A stretch of DNA of 64,000 bases from TOLSYN sp963849065 (GCA_963849065.1 CAWKFM010000004.1:620001-684000); one strand, 5' to 3'. Positions 1 to 10,455 are shown, numbered from the stretch's first letter. Made by a program: numbers and translations. The notes: generated by a model from the letters alone, not told the origin.

Positions 1-117
1 CAAATCGCGCAGCTGGCGGGCCCCAATGGTGAGATTTTGCGCCATATCTGCAAAGAGTTCGAAGAACTTCGTTTCGCGCGGGAGAAAGCGGACCATAAAA
101 GTGGAGAAATCTCCTGA
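1..117 (+). CDS. C-terminal end of an unidentified protein (partial)
   Basis: An open frame runs from the first base of the window to a TGA at 115-117 and gives 38 residues rich in charged helix-forming residues. The start lies outside the window. No family motif is recognisable in so short a tail, so no function is offered. Codon use looks ordinary for the region. Confidence 0.45.
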   Translation, partial: QIAQLAGPNGEILRHICKEFEELRFAREKADHKSGEIS

Positions 118-1176
118 GGGGCTGACAGGTCAACCGATGACCGCCTCTCTTTTTGTAATCGTCTGTTAATAGAATTGTAACAATTGAATATCGCATCCTC
201 AGTCCAGCGCCGTCAATCGAGAGTAGGCGAGTGCCAGGGCCGACGCATATCACTTTTCAGGGTCCAAAGATTACCATCTCGATTCCTCATGGGGCAGTTT
301 GGCAAACGAATGCTGGCCGACAAATCGCCGAATGAGGGAGAACCGCTCCCTTCCGCGCGTCGCCGAGCGGCAAACGGTTCCCAATTCAGCCATTTTGGTT
401 CATCTCGCAGGTTTTCAAATAGCTTTCTCCCACATCAGACCTGCCGGGAGAATTTATATGCGTCGACCCTGAGGCGAGTGCCGGCGTGATGACCATAAAA
501 TTGGGGACTGACCGGCTGCTTCTGGGGATGCTGGGTGGCGGCGCGTGGGAGCGGGGGGAAGGCGCAGCCACCCGCGACCGCGGTAGACGCCGACGGGCAG
601 GGTGCGATTGGGTTGCCGGCCAGCAGCGGGCTGTTGCAATAAATGTCGCTAACCACCAGCAGTTGACCGGTGCTGTTGCTGCCGACCGGCAGCAGCCACC
701 GGCTATAACCGGCGGTGCTGGTGATTTCGTAACCGAAATTCAGGGTAACGCATGGAATCGGCCGGAGTGTGAGAATCGCGTAACCGCAAGTTGGTTCTCT
801 CAAAATACTTGGCTGAATGCGAAGACCGCATTGGTCAGGACGGGTACTCACAGTTTCGGATGATGCCGATGGTTCTGCCTCCGGCAACGCATCAGCCACT
901 CTCTGTTACCAAAGTACTCTTCCCATTTACTTGAGCACTATGAACCAAGCGTGCTTGGGGCTTGGGTAGATTCTCTGTACACTGAGCCGGTCAAGAGTAG
1001 CTGATCGCGCTCCTCGCCGCGCTGCTGCTTCTAGTGGCGATAAGGTGCGGAACAATCGAAACGATTTGCATTGGTAAGTGCGATGTCGGGATCGTAATTC
1101 GCTTTCTTCCGGAAACGGATCAGCACCCAGGATTCCGTTTTCCCGGAACGTGCCACACAAGCTATTGGGCGACTTT
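118..1176. other. Intergenic stretch with no confident gene
   Basis: About 1 kb between the partial gene and the pseudopilin operon. Open frames exist on both strands (a minus-strand one at 435-899 and a plus-strand one at 486-863), but neither has a convincing ribosome site or a recognisable domain, and they overlap each other. The minus-strand frame has a stretch that looks protein-like and could be a decayed secreted-protein fragment. The promoter of the pseudopilin operon presumably lies near the right end. Confidence 0.4.
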
Positions 1177-1746
1177 ATGAAGACGCATAAGAACCACCGA
1201 ACTGGGTCGATCGCACGTCTGCTACATGTCCCGGGTGATCGAGCCAAAGGCTTTAGTCTCGTGGAGGTAACGTTGGTGGTGGCGCTTGCCGCGATCTTAA
1301 TGGCCGCCGCATTTCCCATCATGAACACCACCATAACCAGCATGCATCTTGGCTCAGCCGCCAGTTCGCTCGCCGGCGCCATCCAGGACACGCGTTACAT
1401 GGCCATCTCTCTCGGGTGCCCGTTTACGCTTACGGTTTTGCCGTCATCGAACTCCTATCAACTCCAGACCGAGCCCATTTCCGGAAACCCGCCCTCATGC
1501 GGATCAACCTTCGTTAACGTAGGAACCCCGGTAGCAAACCCGAATACAGGCCCGATTCCGTTTGCCAGCTCGGATATATCGACCACTTTCAGCAGTACCT
1601 TATTATTCAATCCGAGCGGCACCGTTACGGCGGCGGGCAGTACTATTCCGGCCTCTTTCAGCATTACTCTCGCCAGTCAGAACAGCACCGCAACCAAGAC
1701 GGTTCTGGTCACAGGAGTCGGCGATGTTAAAGTCCATACTCCCTGA
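1177..1746 (+). CDS. FimT/GspH-type minor pseudopilin
   Basis: A minor pseudopilin of about 189 residues that would be cleaved by prepilin peptidase and help prime type IV pilus or type II secretion filaments in the inner membrane. The sequence shows a basic leader, then a GFSLVE cleavage site followed by a hydrophobic helix (about residues 27-50), then a Ser/Thr-rich globular part as in GspH/FimT proteins. I chose the ATG at 1177 because it gives a normal-length leader; the frame is open further upstream. It is the first gene of a four-gene run, and its last 23 bases overlap the next gene. The exact pseudopilin subtype is inferred from order and size. Confidence 0.75.
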   Translation: MKTHKNHRTGSIARLLHVPGDRAKGFSLVEVTLVVALAAILMAAAFPIMNTTITSMHLGSAASSLAGAIQDTRYMAISLGCPFTLTVLPSSNSYQLQTEPISGNPPSCGSTFVNVGTPVANPNTGPIPFASSDISTTFSSTLLFNPSGTVTAAGSTIPASFSITLASQNSTATKTVLVTGVGDVKVHTP

Positions 1747-2380
1747 ATCAGGCAGCCCGAAAGGTTTTACTCTCCTTGAGGTCATGATCGCCATCGCGGT
1801 CCTGGTGGTTGCGGTATCCGCCATGGCCATGCTCGCCGCCGTCATGCTCACCCGCGGGCGCCAGTCCAAGTACATAAACGTGGCGGCAACCCTGGCCTCG
1901 GAAAAACTCGATGATCTCAATCGCTGGAGCATGAACGCCCAGCCGGTCTGCGTCCAGCCTGGCGATACTTCGGAGGGCAGCCTGACCAGTCTGGTCAACA
2001 AGAGCATCTCCTGTGCCGGGGAGACGGCCAACAACATCAACTACTTCGACGAAATCAGCATTGATTTCGTCGATTCCGTAGGCTGCGGAAATGCCGGCAA
2101 CGGCTGCTTTGCCGAAACGGTCAGCAGCGTTGGGGCGGGTGGAACCACCTACTACACCACCTATCATTCGCCCAACGGAACCATCCCCACCAACCCGAAC
2201 GGTACCAGTACCCCGGTCTCCTCCACTACCGCGCCAGGCACCATGACCTTCCAGCGCACCTGGCTGATTGAGAGCAACACTCCCGTCCAGGGAACCCGGC
2301 GCATCACCGTTCTGGTCACTCTGACCGATCAATCGGTACAGCCGCCGGTCAGCTTCCAGATGAGCATGGTGCGCCAATGA
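1724..2380 (+). CDS. PilV/GspI-type minor pseudopilin
   Basis: A 218-residue protein with a short leader, a GFTLLEV prepilin cleavage motif and an N-terminal hydrophobic helix, followed by a periplasmic domain with paired cysteines (CGNAGNGC). It is a minor pilin of the PilV class, expected to sit in the pilus tip or initiation complex. The ATG at 1724 lies inside the end of the FimT-like gene, so translation is probably coupled. It ends in an ATGA overlap with the next gene. The PilV label rests on its place between FimT-like and PilW-like genes. Confidence 0.75.
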   Translation: MLKSILPESGSPKGFTLLEVMIAIAVLVVAVSAMAMLAAVMLTRGRQSKYINVAATLASEKLDDLNRWSMNAQPVCVQPGDTSEGSLTSLVNKSISCAGETANNINYFDEISIDFVDSVGCGNAGNGCFAETVSSVGAGGTTYYTTYHSPNGTIPTNPNGTSTPVSSTTAPGTMTFQRTWLIESNTPVQGTRRITVLVTLTDQSVQPPVSFQMSMVRQ

Positions 2381-3636
2381 ATACGCCACTCTCTCAAACC
2401 GGATCTTCCGAATGGCGAACCACAGCCAGCCAACGCGGGACCACGCTCATCGAACTGATGGTTGCGCTCGCTCTCTTTCTGATAGTGGGCGGAGCCGCCT
2501 TCGCCCTGTTCAACCAGCAGCAGGTTGCCACGTCAAATCTGCAAGGACAGGTCGGGCTCAGCCTCTCGCTGCGCAACGCCGCATCGCAATTGCAGCTCGA
2601 CCTCTCCAACGCCGGCAGTGGCTACTTCCAGGGAATCAACGTGCCCACCTGGCCGGTCGGAGTCACCATCGTGAACAACTGGGTGAACTACGGCAGCTCC
2701 TGCTACAACTCCACGACTGGTTATGGCACCAACTGCTTCGATCAGCTCAACATCATTACTGCCAACCCCGGCGGACAATATCCCGCCGTTCACGCCACCA
2801 ATAGCGCCGGATCGACCAGCGCGACCGTCTGCCCGCCAACCTATGACGGCAACCCGGGTTCTCCAACAACGGTATACGCCCAGGCGGCCAGCGGCCTAAC
2901 CTTGGCTCAGACTGCCGCAAAATTCTTCCAGGGGGATCAATTGCTCTTCCTTACGAGTAGCGGCAAGGTGATGACCACGGCAATTCTCACCGCGAATGGC
3001 GCCGTCTCGGGTTCGGCGATTGCGCTGTCTATCGATCAGACTCAAATCGACGGCAGCAACATTCTTGGCAACGATCCGCTGGACATCACCGCCTGCGACC
3101 GCACGTCTGTAACGGTATCGGGTAGCGCAACCGTCCCGGCTTGCCCGCCGCCCCCTCCGGTCACGACTCCGCCAACGCCGCCGAGCGTTACCTTCGGGAC
3201 CAACTACTGCAGTGCGGACTGGATCATCAAGCTCTCGCCCATAACCTACTCCGTCGCCGCCAACTCGGATCCCACGAATCCCTGGCAGTTGGTCCGCACG
3301 CAGAATGGGACCACTTCCGTTGTGATGGACCAGATCATTGGCTTCAAGCTCGGAGCCTCCCTGTGGGACGGCGACATACTCTGCGGTTATACCACCCCGT
3401 GCTACAACTACCAGGCCTCTCAATACTCCATCGGGGGCACATCTGCAGCCTGGAACTTCAGCTTGATCCGCTCCGTACGGGTCTCTCTGATCGGCCGCAC
3501 CACTCCGAACTACAGCAGCCAGTACACGTATCGCAATACCTTCGACGGCGGCCCGTACCAGGTGCAGGGGACGGCCGTTGTCGTCAACCCACGCAACATG
3601 AGCATGAATGACGACCAGACACTGCCGAACCCGTGA
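2377..3636 (+). CDS. PilW-type minor pseudopilin
   Basis: A 419-residue protein that starts in the ATGA overlap with the PilV-like gene. About 25 residues in, a GTTLIELMVALALFL stretch marks the prepilin leader and hydrophobic helix. The rest is a long Ser/Thr/Asn-rich domain with scattered cysteines and a Pro-rich linker (PPPPP and PTPP, near residue 260), as in large PilW proteins. It would be an inner-membrane then pilus-associated component working with the other three products. No sign of damage. Confidence 0.75.
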   Translation: MNTPLSQTGSSEWRTTASQRGTTLIELMVALALFLIVGGAAFALFNQQQVATSNLQGQVGLSLSLRNAASQLQLDLSNAGSGYFQGINVPTWPVGVTIVNNWVNYGSSCYNSTTGYGTNCFDQLNIITANPGGQYPAVHATNSAGSTSATVCPPTYDGNPGSPTTVYAQAASGLTLAQTAAKFFQGDQLLFLTSSGKVMTTAILTANGAVSGSAIALSIDQTQIDGSNILGNDPLDITACDRTSVTVSGSATVPACPPPPPVTTPPTPPSVTFGTNYCSADWIIKLSPITYSVAANSDPTNPWQLVRTQNGTTSVVMDQIIGFKLGASLWDGDILCGYTTPCYNYQASQYSIGGTSAAWNFSLIRSVRVSLIGRTTPNYSSQYTYRNTFDGGPYQVQGTAVVVNPRNMSMNDDQTLPNP

Positions 3637-5618
3637 GCGTTATGAGAGCACAACCGAGATCGAAACACTGCGCCGCGAACCGCTTGCCGAACCAAAGCGG
3701 AATGGCCCTGATCACCGTCCTCTTCCTCACCATCCTGATGACGATTCTAGGCCTCACCATGGTGGTCTCCGTCAACTCGGACATGATGATCAACGGATAT
3801 TATGGCAACGAACGCGCCTCCTACTACGCTGCCGATTCCGGGATCAACATCGCCCGCCAGTATGTGATCAACCAGCTCTATAGTTCGGTCGCCCAGACAA
3901 GCTGCCTGGGCTGGGGCGCCAACGCCGTGGCCGGCTGCACCGCTCCTCCGTTGAATGCAACGACTGCGGCGACTGCCGCACTAAACAGCCTGCAATCCGT
4001 TTATGCCGGAGGCTTCGCAGCACTCAACACCAGCACCGCCAGCGGCTCATGGCCGAGTTCTTTCATGCTCTACAGCAACGCCAGTTGCACTACCAGCGTG
4101 ACTCCATCCGGGACCACTTCGACGCTTGCCAATGTGAATGGCTCCAGCCTGATCACTTCCTACGCTTTCAGCTTCAGCTACACCCTCTGCTCCGTCGGCA
4201 GGGGCGCGGCACTGCAGCGTACGGCCGTGCAGGAGAGCGGCACCCTGACGGTGAACGTGCATTCGCAGGATATTCCTCCGCCCACCTTCGCCGGATACGG
4301 AGCATTCATCAATAACTACACTCCGTGCTCGGGCTATCTGGTTCCGGGCACCTTTAGCGGCCCCACGTTTACCAACGGCGCATGGGAATTGGGCAACAGC
4401 GGAGCTTATATCTTTACCAATCACGTAGGGCAGGCGAACTCACAGATCGATTACTGGATCGGAGGTAACTGCAACAAGTCATCCGCCAGCAGCTACCCTG
4501 GAATCAACGTCAACTTCGAGCAGGGCCTGACGCTCGGCGAGCCCGCCGTTCCTCTTCCGCCGAACTCGTACAGCCAGGCTTGGGCGGCCATTGACGGTAT
4601 TGGCTGCGGCGAAGCTACCGGGCCGGCCTGCAACGGTTCCTCCAATGGCAGCTTACCCACCAACGCGCAGCTCAATTCGTACATGAAGGACGTTAACGGC
4701 AACGCGTACCCTGCCACCGGAACTTCCGCGGGCGTATTTCTCCCCTATTCCGGCAACACGCTCGGATCCGGCACCACGACAGGCTCCGCCGGCGGAATCT
4801 ACGTGCAGGGCAACGCATCCGTTGTCTTGACCCCCGGCACCGACACCGCTGGGAATCTCACCCAGACTTACACCATCACGCAAGGAACGACCGTCACCAC
4901 CGTCACAACCGACCCTGGGGCGAATACCACCACGATTTCTTCTGGAAGCACATCCAAAACGCTGACGGGGATCCCGGATAACCTTGTCTCCAACCCCGGT
5001 TCGCCTACACCAGGCACCATGCTCTACGTGAACGGGACCATCACCGGACTGAAAGGTCCCGGACAGGGAGTGCCTGCGATTCAAAGCAACGCCATGATCA
5101 CAATCGCCGGATCGAGCAACATCGATATCACAGGCGACATCATCTATTCGGTCGAGCCTGTGACCCTGAGCGCCGCCGATACTCTTACCGCAGCCGCTGC
5201 GAATGGATACAACGCCAGCGCCACCAATGCTCTTGGTGTTTTCACCGCCAGCGGAAATATCCAGCTCTCCAGCTCCTACGCCAACCAAAACCTCGAAGTG
5301 GACGGAAGCCTGGCGGCCATTGGACAGACCGGAACAGGAGGATGCACCTCCTCAACCTGTGGCTTCACCGTCAGCGGATCGATCAACACCTTCAACAACG
5401 TCGGCGGCCAGATTCAGTCAAATATTTTTGGCGGCAACATGAACACCGAGAACACCTTCTTCGACCAGCGATTCACGAACTGGATCGCACCCGGAGGAGG
5501 AAGTTTTTCTCCACCCTGGTTCCCTTCCATCACCAACAACGGCTCCTACACCCCGCAGCAACCAACCATCATTCTCTCCCAGCAGCGAACGAGTTGGGCC
5601 TGGGCACCCGTGCAATAA
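3633..5618 (+). CDS. PilX-like pilus assembly protein with a long C-terminal domain
   Basis: A 661-residue protein whose first 85 residues match the PilX N-terminal region: a hydrophobic segment beginning SGMALITVLFL, then a Tyr/Ala-rich helix with GNERASYYAADSG, which is typical of PilX. The remaining 550 residues are Ser/Thr/Gly-rich and look like an extracellular beta-rich passenger, far longer than the roughly 170 residues of classical PilX. A GTG at 3633 overlaps the PilW stop; an ATG at 3642 is the alternative start. A pilY1 gene, often next in such operons, is not found. Confidence 0.7.
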   Translation: MSVMRAQPRSKHCAANRLPNQSGMALITVLFLTILMTILGLTMVVSVNSDMMINGYYGNERASYYAADSGINIARQYVINQLYSSVAQTSCLGWGANAVAGCTAPPLNATTAATAALNSLQSVYAGGFAALNTSTASGSWPSSFMLYSNASCTTSVTPSGTTSTLANVNGSSLITSYAFSFSYTLCSVGRGAALQRTAVQESGTLTVNVHSQDIPPPTFAGYGAFINNYTPCSGYLVPGTFSGPTFTNGAWELGNSGAYIFTNHVGQANSQIDYWIGGNCNKSSASSYPGINVNFEQGLTLGEPAVPLPPNSYSQAWAAIDGIGCGEATGPACNGSSNGSLPTNAQLNSYMKDVNGNAYPATGTSAGVFLPYSGNTLGSGTTTGSAGGIYVQGNASVVLTPGTDTAGNLTQTYTITQGTTVTTVTTDPGANTTTISSGSTSKTLTGIPDNLVSNPGSPTPGTMLYVNGTITGLKGPGQGVPAIQSNAMITIAGSSNIDITGDIIYSVEPVTLSAADTLTAAAANGYNASATNALGVFTASGNIQLSSSYANQNLEVDGSLAAIGQTGTGGCTSSTCGFTVSGSINTFNNVGGQIQSNIFGGNMNTENTFFDQRFTNWIAPGGGSFSPPWFPSITNNGSYTPQQPTIILSQQRTSWAWAPVQ

Positions 5619-6366
5619 GCTGAAGATGCGCCCCTGGCAAGACCACCCTTTTGCCAACGCCAGAGTTCCCGTTAACGGACTGACTCCAGCGGAGTCTCGT
5701 CTTGCCGACCTGCTGATTGAGTGGCTTAGAAGGTCGCCAATGGGCGTTTTCCGTTACCGATCCTGCCTGCTGATTCTGAACAATGAGCGATCCTGGCGTA
5801 ACGGGAGGCCGGCGCAGTCTTCCATACCGGCCCAATGCAGTTAGGGTTCACCATATCTGTTGACCAGCAATACTGACGGGCAGACGACAACACACCCGAA
5901 GCTCAGAGAGTCGGACGCTAGATCCCCACAACGCCAAGCTGGTCCGGCAGCTCAATTCCCGGTACTGGGTGGCTCTTCGATGCAGGACTCGCACGATTTC
6001 GTGGGAGAACTCTCCTATCCAGTTGATGAGCAGCCCAAACCCCGCTTGGGTAAGAATTCCATGAGCGCCCTGCCCCCAAGCCCAACAGCATAAAACTGCT
6101 TACTGATTGAAACACACTTGCACAGCCAGCCTGAAAAACACTTTAGCTATCTCGCCCTAAAAAATGCCAGAGATGCTTTTCGCACACTTTTCATCGTCTT
6201 GTGATCGCTCCGCAACGATCAGTAGTCGAACATTACAGCTCCGTCATCTCTGACGGCGATTCATTCTTTACCAAGCAGAAGCGTTCGGATTGCGGCGCGG
6301 CGTTAGTGGCCTTGTCCCGGTGTGTTCTCGTTGTCTTCTCCCGCAGTTGGTTTGGAGGACGGTCTC
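5619..6366. other. Intergenic stretch before the Oar-like receptor
   Basis: About 750 bases with only short, poorly coding open frames on both strands. Nothing resembling an RNA gene or a clear rho-independent terminator was found. It should hold the end of the pseudopilin transcript and the promoter for the receptor gene, whose ribosome site GGAGG is at 6354-6358. Confidence 0.4.
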
Positions 6367-9300
6367 ATGATCTCCGGTATCTTAAAAGTGTGCAGTGATG
6401 TTTTTAGTCCCGCTTCGTCTCCGCGCCGCGTTTTGACTGATGAGTTTATTTCGAGCCCGCGAGCCCGGAAACGTGTTCGTGAAGCCAATCAACTCCTCTG
6501 TCTGATTGGCGTCATTTTTAGTCTTGTGTGCTCGGCTCCAGCGCAGGTGGACCGTGCAGGTTTGAGTGGCACGGTCACCGATCCCTCCGGAAGCGTGTTG
6601 CCGCAAACTCACGTCACCGCGATACACGACGCCACCGGAGTGCGACGGGAAACCATATCCTCGGGCAGTGGAACTTATGACATTGCCGAACTGCCCGTCG
6701 GAGTCTACACCGTCACCTTTACCCACGACGGCTTTAGGCCTATCACCTTCGAGGATGTAAAACAGACGGTCGGGCAGACGCGCACCCTTGACGCAAAGCT
6801 GCCGGTATCGGGCGCCCAGGAGCGAGTCGAGGTGCCGGCCAGTTCCGGCCAGTTGAACGAAACCTCCGATGCTCTGGGTGTTCCCATCGGGCAGGTACAG
6901 GCCAAAGAACTGCCGTTGAATGGCCGGAATTGGGCCGCGCTCACGGCCCTGATACCCGGTGCAGTCGATACCGGAGGCAGTAACCAGCGTTCGATACGAT
7001 TCGCAGGCCGGGGCCGCGACGACAACAACTGGACTTACGACGGAATCGACGCCACCAACGTCATCAACCAGCCGCCGCAGCCTTACGTTCGACTGGCGAT
7101 TCCTCTCGATGCTATCCAGGAGTTTCGCGTTGACTCGATGCTGACCCCCGCCGAGGCAGGAGTCACCGGAGGCGGACAGTTGGACGTAACCTCGACCTCC
7201 GGCACCAATCAATTCCACGGAAACGTTTTCGAATACCTTCGCAATAGCGTCTTCGATGCCACAGAACCAGTTCCTGCTGACAGTGCGCTCCAGCCCCTTC
7301 ATTTGAATCAGTATGGAGGTTCCCTTGGCGGGCCCATCGTGCGTAATAAGACTTTTTTCTTTGCCGCCTACGAAGGATACCGGCAGCACTGGGTTTTCCC
7401 GGAGCTCGGCTACGCGCCTAGCCCCGCGTTCCGTGCTTTGGTGGCGTCAACTTCCCCAGCCCTCATTCCAATCCTCAACGCTTATCCGACAAAAGGGCTG
7501 ACTCCGTACACCGGTCCGGCGGTGGCGTGTCCCCCACAAGCACCACAGTGCGTCGATGACTTTGTTAGTACACCCCTACAGATCGTCAACGAAGATTCCG
7601 GCATGTTCCGCATCGATCATCATTTTTCGGACGAGACGACGGCGTTCGTCCGCGCCAACATCGATGAGGCGGTGAATACCCAGCCGAACGGCCAACTCCT
7701 GGACCGGCAGCAGCTGACTTCATCTCCCGTAAACGCCGTAATCGAACTGCTGCATATTTACTCTCCCACGCTGTTGAACGAGGTCAAGTTCGGATTTAAT
7801 CGCAGCACGGCCGACACCACCGATATCAATCAAACCGGGCTGCCTTACTCGTTCGCGGTGAGCGGCCTCACCACTATGAACACCAACGAGGTCACCACGC
7901 ATGTGGGCAACACCTTTGCAGGAATCGACAACATGACTTGGATCAAGGGACGGCATGTTCTCAAGGCCGGAGTGGAAATTCGGCGCGTGCAGCTGAACTA
8001 TAAAAACACGGAGAACGGGAAAGTTACCTATGCCTCTCCGACTGCCTTCGAAAACAACCAGATAAACATGGTCTCAGTCAACGGTGCTCTGCCCAGCAAT
8101 GGATTGCGCAAGACACAGTACTACGGATACATCCAGGATGAGTTCAAGTGGCTGCGCAACCTCACCTTGAACCTGGGCGCGCGCTATAGCTTTTTCAACA
8201 TTTTTCATGACGCACTCGCCGAGCCCTTCGATTTCGCCACCTGTGGACCGCAAGGCTTTTGCGGAGTGGGCGCCAGCTTCGGCCGGCCGAATTATGGCGA
8301 CATCGATCCGCGCATCGCCTTCGCCTGGGCGCCAACTAAGAGCGGGCATACCGTAATTCGCGGCGGCGCCGGCATTTACCACGAAGACGGCCAGTTGGAC
8401 GATCAAACGCTTCCCATCAGCAACGAGGTCTACGCCTACTCTCTGGCGTCCAGTTCCACCGCCACCTATAGCTATCAGGGTGAACAACAGTTATACACAA
8501 CACTTTCCACTACTCCGGGGAGCATATCGCCGAAGGATGATGACCGCCGGCGTAAGGATACCTACGTCTCGCAATGGGGCCTATCCGTGCAGCAGGCGCT
8601 GCCGGCGAACTTTGTGGGGACCATCTCGTACGTAGGGAGTGCAGGCACTCACCTGCTCACGCTTTCAGAAGTAAACGTTTGTCAGCTGGGTTCCAATCCC
8701 TGCGTTCGTCCTTACCCCGCGTTTGGACAAGTAAGCTGGCGCGGCAACAAGGACAGCAGCAACTACGAGGGACTTTCCATCGCCGTGAAGCGTACGTTTA
8801 CTCACGGCTTCTTGTTTTCGGCCAACTACATGTGGTCGCACGAAATCGACGACGGTTCCGACGGCAGCGGCGACCCCGACTCGCTGGTGCCTGAAAATGT
8901 CGCCTGCCCGAGATGCGAACGCGCCAGCGGGATTTTTGATGTGCGCCACGTCCTCAACGCCAACATCATCTATGAACTGCCTTTCGGGCCGGGCAAACCG
9001 TACTTGAACCAGCCGGGAATCTGGAGCAAGATCGCCGGTTCCTGGGACCTGACTTCCACGGTCCTGGCGCGCACCGGATTTCCGGTAAACGTCCTCATCA
9101 ATCGTTCGGCCTCCGCAGTACCTGACGGCAACACCGCCGATCAGCGTCCTGATTTCGTTCCTGGGGTTTCGCCCACACCACCCGGCGGCTCAAGCATTGC
9201 AGAATGGATCAATCCCGCTGCCTTCTCCGTCCCGGCAAAGGGTACATTCGGAGACGCTCCGCGGGACGCAGCCCGTGGGCCGGGCGCATGGCAGATTGAC

Positions 9301-9537
9301 ATAGGGGCTGCGAAACACATTCCATTGAACGACCGACTGCAACTTGAGTTTCGTGCCGAATTCTTCAACATTTTCAACCATCCACAGTATGGGCCGCCGC
9401 AGGCAACCTACGGTGCTTCCGGCTTCGGCAGCATCATTACGGGTATCAATACCTCGACTGTAAACAGTTCGACCCTAACCCCTGCGGGGACGGGAACTCC
9501 GCGCGAGATTCAGTTCGCGCTGCGCTTCGCGTTCTAG
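6367..9537 (+). CDS. Oar-like TonB-dependent outer-membrane receptor
   Basis: A large outer-membrane beta-barrel protein of about 1056 residues. After a hydrophobic signal segment ending near APAQ come a carboxypeptidase-regulatory-like Ig domain (GLSGTVTDPSG to TLDAKLPV), a plug-like region (ELPLNGRNW, DGIDATN, NQFHGNVFEYLRNS) and a long barrel ending in an aromatic residue (LRFAF), as outer-membrane proteins usually do. This layout is typical of the Oar-like families expanded in Acidobacteriota. I prefer the ATG at 6367 because GGAGG lies 8 bases upstream; the frame is open from 6322. The substrate is unknown; such proteins are thought to take up large nutrients or affect adhesion. Confidence 0.85.
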   Translation: MISGILKVCSDVFSPASSPRRVLTDEFISSPRARKRVREANQLLCLIGVIFSLVCSAPAQVDRAGLSGTVTDPSGSVLPQTHVTAIHDATGVRRETISSGSGTYDIAELPVGVYTVTFTHDGFRPITFEDVKQTVGQTRTLDAKLPVSGAQERVEVPASSGQLNETSDALGVPIGQVQAKELPLNGRNWAALTALIPGAVDTGGSNQRSIRFAGRGRDDNNWTYDGIDATNVINQPPQPYVRLAIPLDAIQEFRVDSMLTPAEAGVTGGGQLDVTSTSGTNQFHGNVFEYLRNSVFDATEPVPADSALQPLHLNQYGGSLGGPIVRNKTFFFAAYEGYRQHWVFPELGYAPSPAFRALVASTSPALIPILNAYPTKGLTPYTGPAVACPPQAPQCVDDFVSTPLQIVNEDSGMFRIDHHFSDETTAFVRANIDEAVNTQPNGQLLDRQQLTSSPVNAVIELLHIYSPTLLNEVKFGFNRSTADTTDINQTGLPYSFAVSGLTTMNTNEVTTHVGNTFAGIDNMTWIKGRHVLKAGVEIRRVQLNYKNTENGKVTYASPTAFENNQINMVSVNGALPSNGLRKTQYYGYIQDEFKWLRNLTLNLGARYSFFNIFHDALAEPFDFATCGPQGFCGVGASFGRPNYGDIDPRIAFAWAPTKSGHTVIRGGAGIYHEDGQLDDQTLPISNEVYAYSLASSSTATYSYQGEQQLYTTLSTTPGSISPKDDDRRRKDTYVSQWGLSVQQALPANFVGTISYVGSAGTHLLTLSEVNVCQLGSNPCVRPYPAFGQVSWRGNKDSSNYEGLSIAVKRTFTHGFLFSANYMWSHEIDDGSDGSGDPDSLVPENVACPRCERASGIFDVRHVLNANIIYELPFGPGKPYLNQPGIWSKIAGSWDLTSTVLARTGFPVNVLINRSASAVPDGNTADQRPDFVPGVSPTPPGGSSIAEWINPAAFSVPAKGTFGDAPRDAARGPGAWQIDIGAAKHIPLNDRLQLEFRAEFFNIFNHPQYGPPQATYGASGFGSIITGINTSTVNSSTLTPAGTGTPREIQFALRFAF

Positions 9538-9625
9538 TTGTGCAGGAGCACTCCCATTGCGCTCCCCACGCGGCCATCTCCAACCTAGCGTCAATCGGAC
9601 AGGGTTAGGTAAATGATTCGCGGAA

Positions 9626-9643
9626 GTTTAACAAGTCTGTAAG
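9626..9643. promoter_or_regulatory. Possible response-regulator binding site upstream of the two-component operon
   Basis: Two 7-base half-sites, GTTTAAC and CTGTAAG, repeat with an 11-base period (9626-9632 and 9637-9643). A similar arrangement occurs at 11890-11907. OmpR-family regulators commonly bind direct repeats with this period, so autoregulation is plausible, but the link to this regulator is only inferred. Confidence 0.3.
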
Positions 9644-9780
9644 ACAGCGGCGGCTGAGCACAATCATAATATTAGGATCGATCGGCAGTTTTTGTACTCG
9701 AAGGATACTTGTCGCAATGTTTTTCCCGGACTCATGGGAATGCAGTTTCGAGTGAGACTCTCATTCCAGGCGGGCTGATC

Positions 9781-10455
9781 GTGAAGATTCTGGTCATCGA
9801 AGATGAAACCAAAACCGCCAAGTTCCTGAAGAAGGGACTCGAGGAAGCTGGTTTTGTCGTCGATGTCGCGGCGAATGGCGTGAGTGGTTTGCACCTTGCG
9901 CAGGAATTGCAGTTCGATCTCGTCATTCTCGACGTGATGCTCCCAGGGCTGGATGGCTGGCAGGTACTCACTCGCCTGCGCCACGAAGGTAGTTGCGCAC
10001 TGGTGCTTCTTTTGACCGCACGCGATGCCGTACACGAGCGGGTACAAGGGTTCGAACTGGGCGCGGACGACTATTTGGTGAAGCCATTCGCCTTTTCCGA
10101 ATTGCTGGCACGAGCCCGCTCGCTGCTGCGCCGGGGCCCCCCGCGTGTGCAAGAGACAATCCGCTTAGCTGACCTGGAAATCGACTTGTTGCGCCAGCGT
10201 GCCTCGCGGGCCGGCCATAGGTTGGAGTTGACGTCCAAAGAGTTCCTTCTATTAACGCTGCTGGCGCGGCGCGCGGGCGAGGTACTATCGCGAACCCAGA
10301 TCGCCGAATCGGTTTGGGACATGAACTTCGACAGCGACACCAATGTAGTGGACGTCAATGTGAGAAGGCTTCGCAGCAAGGTGGACGATCCTTTTTCGCT
10401 TAAATTGATCCATACCATTCGGGGTGCCGGCTATGTCCTGGAATCCGAAGCCTAG
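9781..10455 (+). CDS. OmpR-family response regulator
   Basis: A 224-residue cytoplasmic DNA-binding regulator. The N-terminal receiver domain has the acidic pair after the first strand (VIEDE), the phosphoacceptor Asp in LVILDVMLPG and the Lys in VKPF. The C-terminal winged helix ends with the usual VRRLRSKVD and IRGAGYVL motifs. I chose the GTG at 9781, just before KILVIEDE; an upstream ATG at 9709 would add 24 unlikely residues. It overlaps the following kinase gene and forms a two-component operon with it. Closest in style to the CusR/CopR group, but the signal cannot be read from the sequence. Confidence 0.85.
   Translation: MKILVIEDETKTAKFLKKGLEEAGFVVDVAANGVSGLHLAQELQFDLVILDVMLPGLDGWQVLTRLRHEGSCALVLLLTARDAVHERVQGFELGADDYLVKPFAFSELLARARSLLRRGPPRVQETIRLADLEIDLLRQRASRAGHRLELTSKEFLLLTLLARRAGEVLSRTQIAESVWDMNFDSDTNVVDVNVRRLRSKVDDPFSLKLIHTIRGAGYVLESEA

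Noticed and set aside
435..899. 154-codon minus-strand frame near the left end
   Set aside because: No start signal or recognisable domain; it overlaps an equally weak plus-strand frame. Kept only as a possible decayed fragment.
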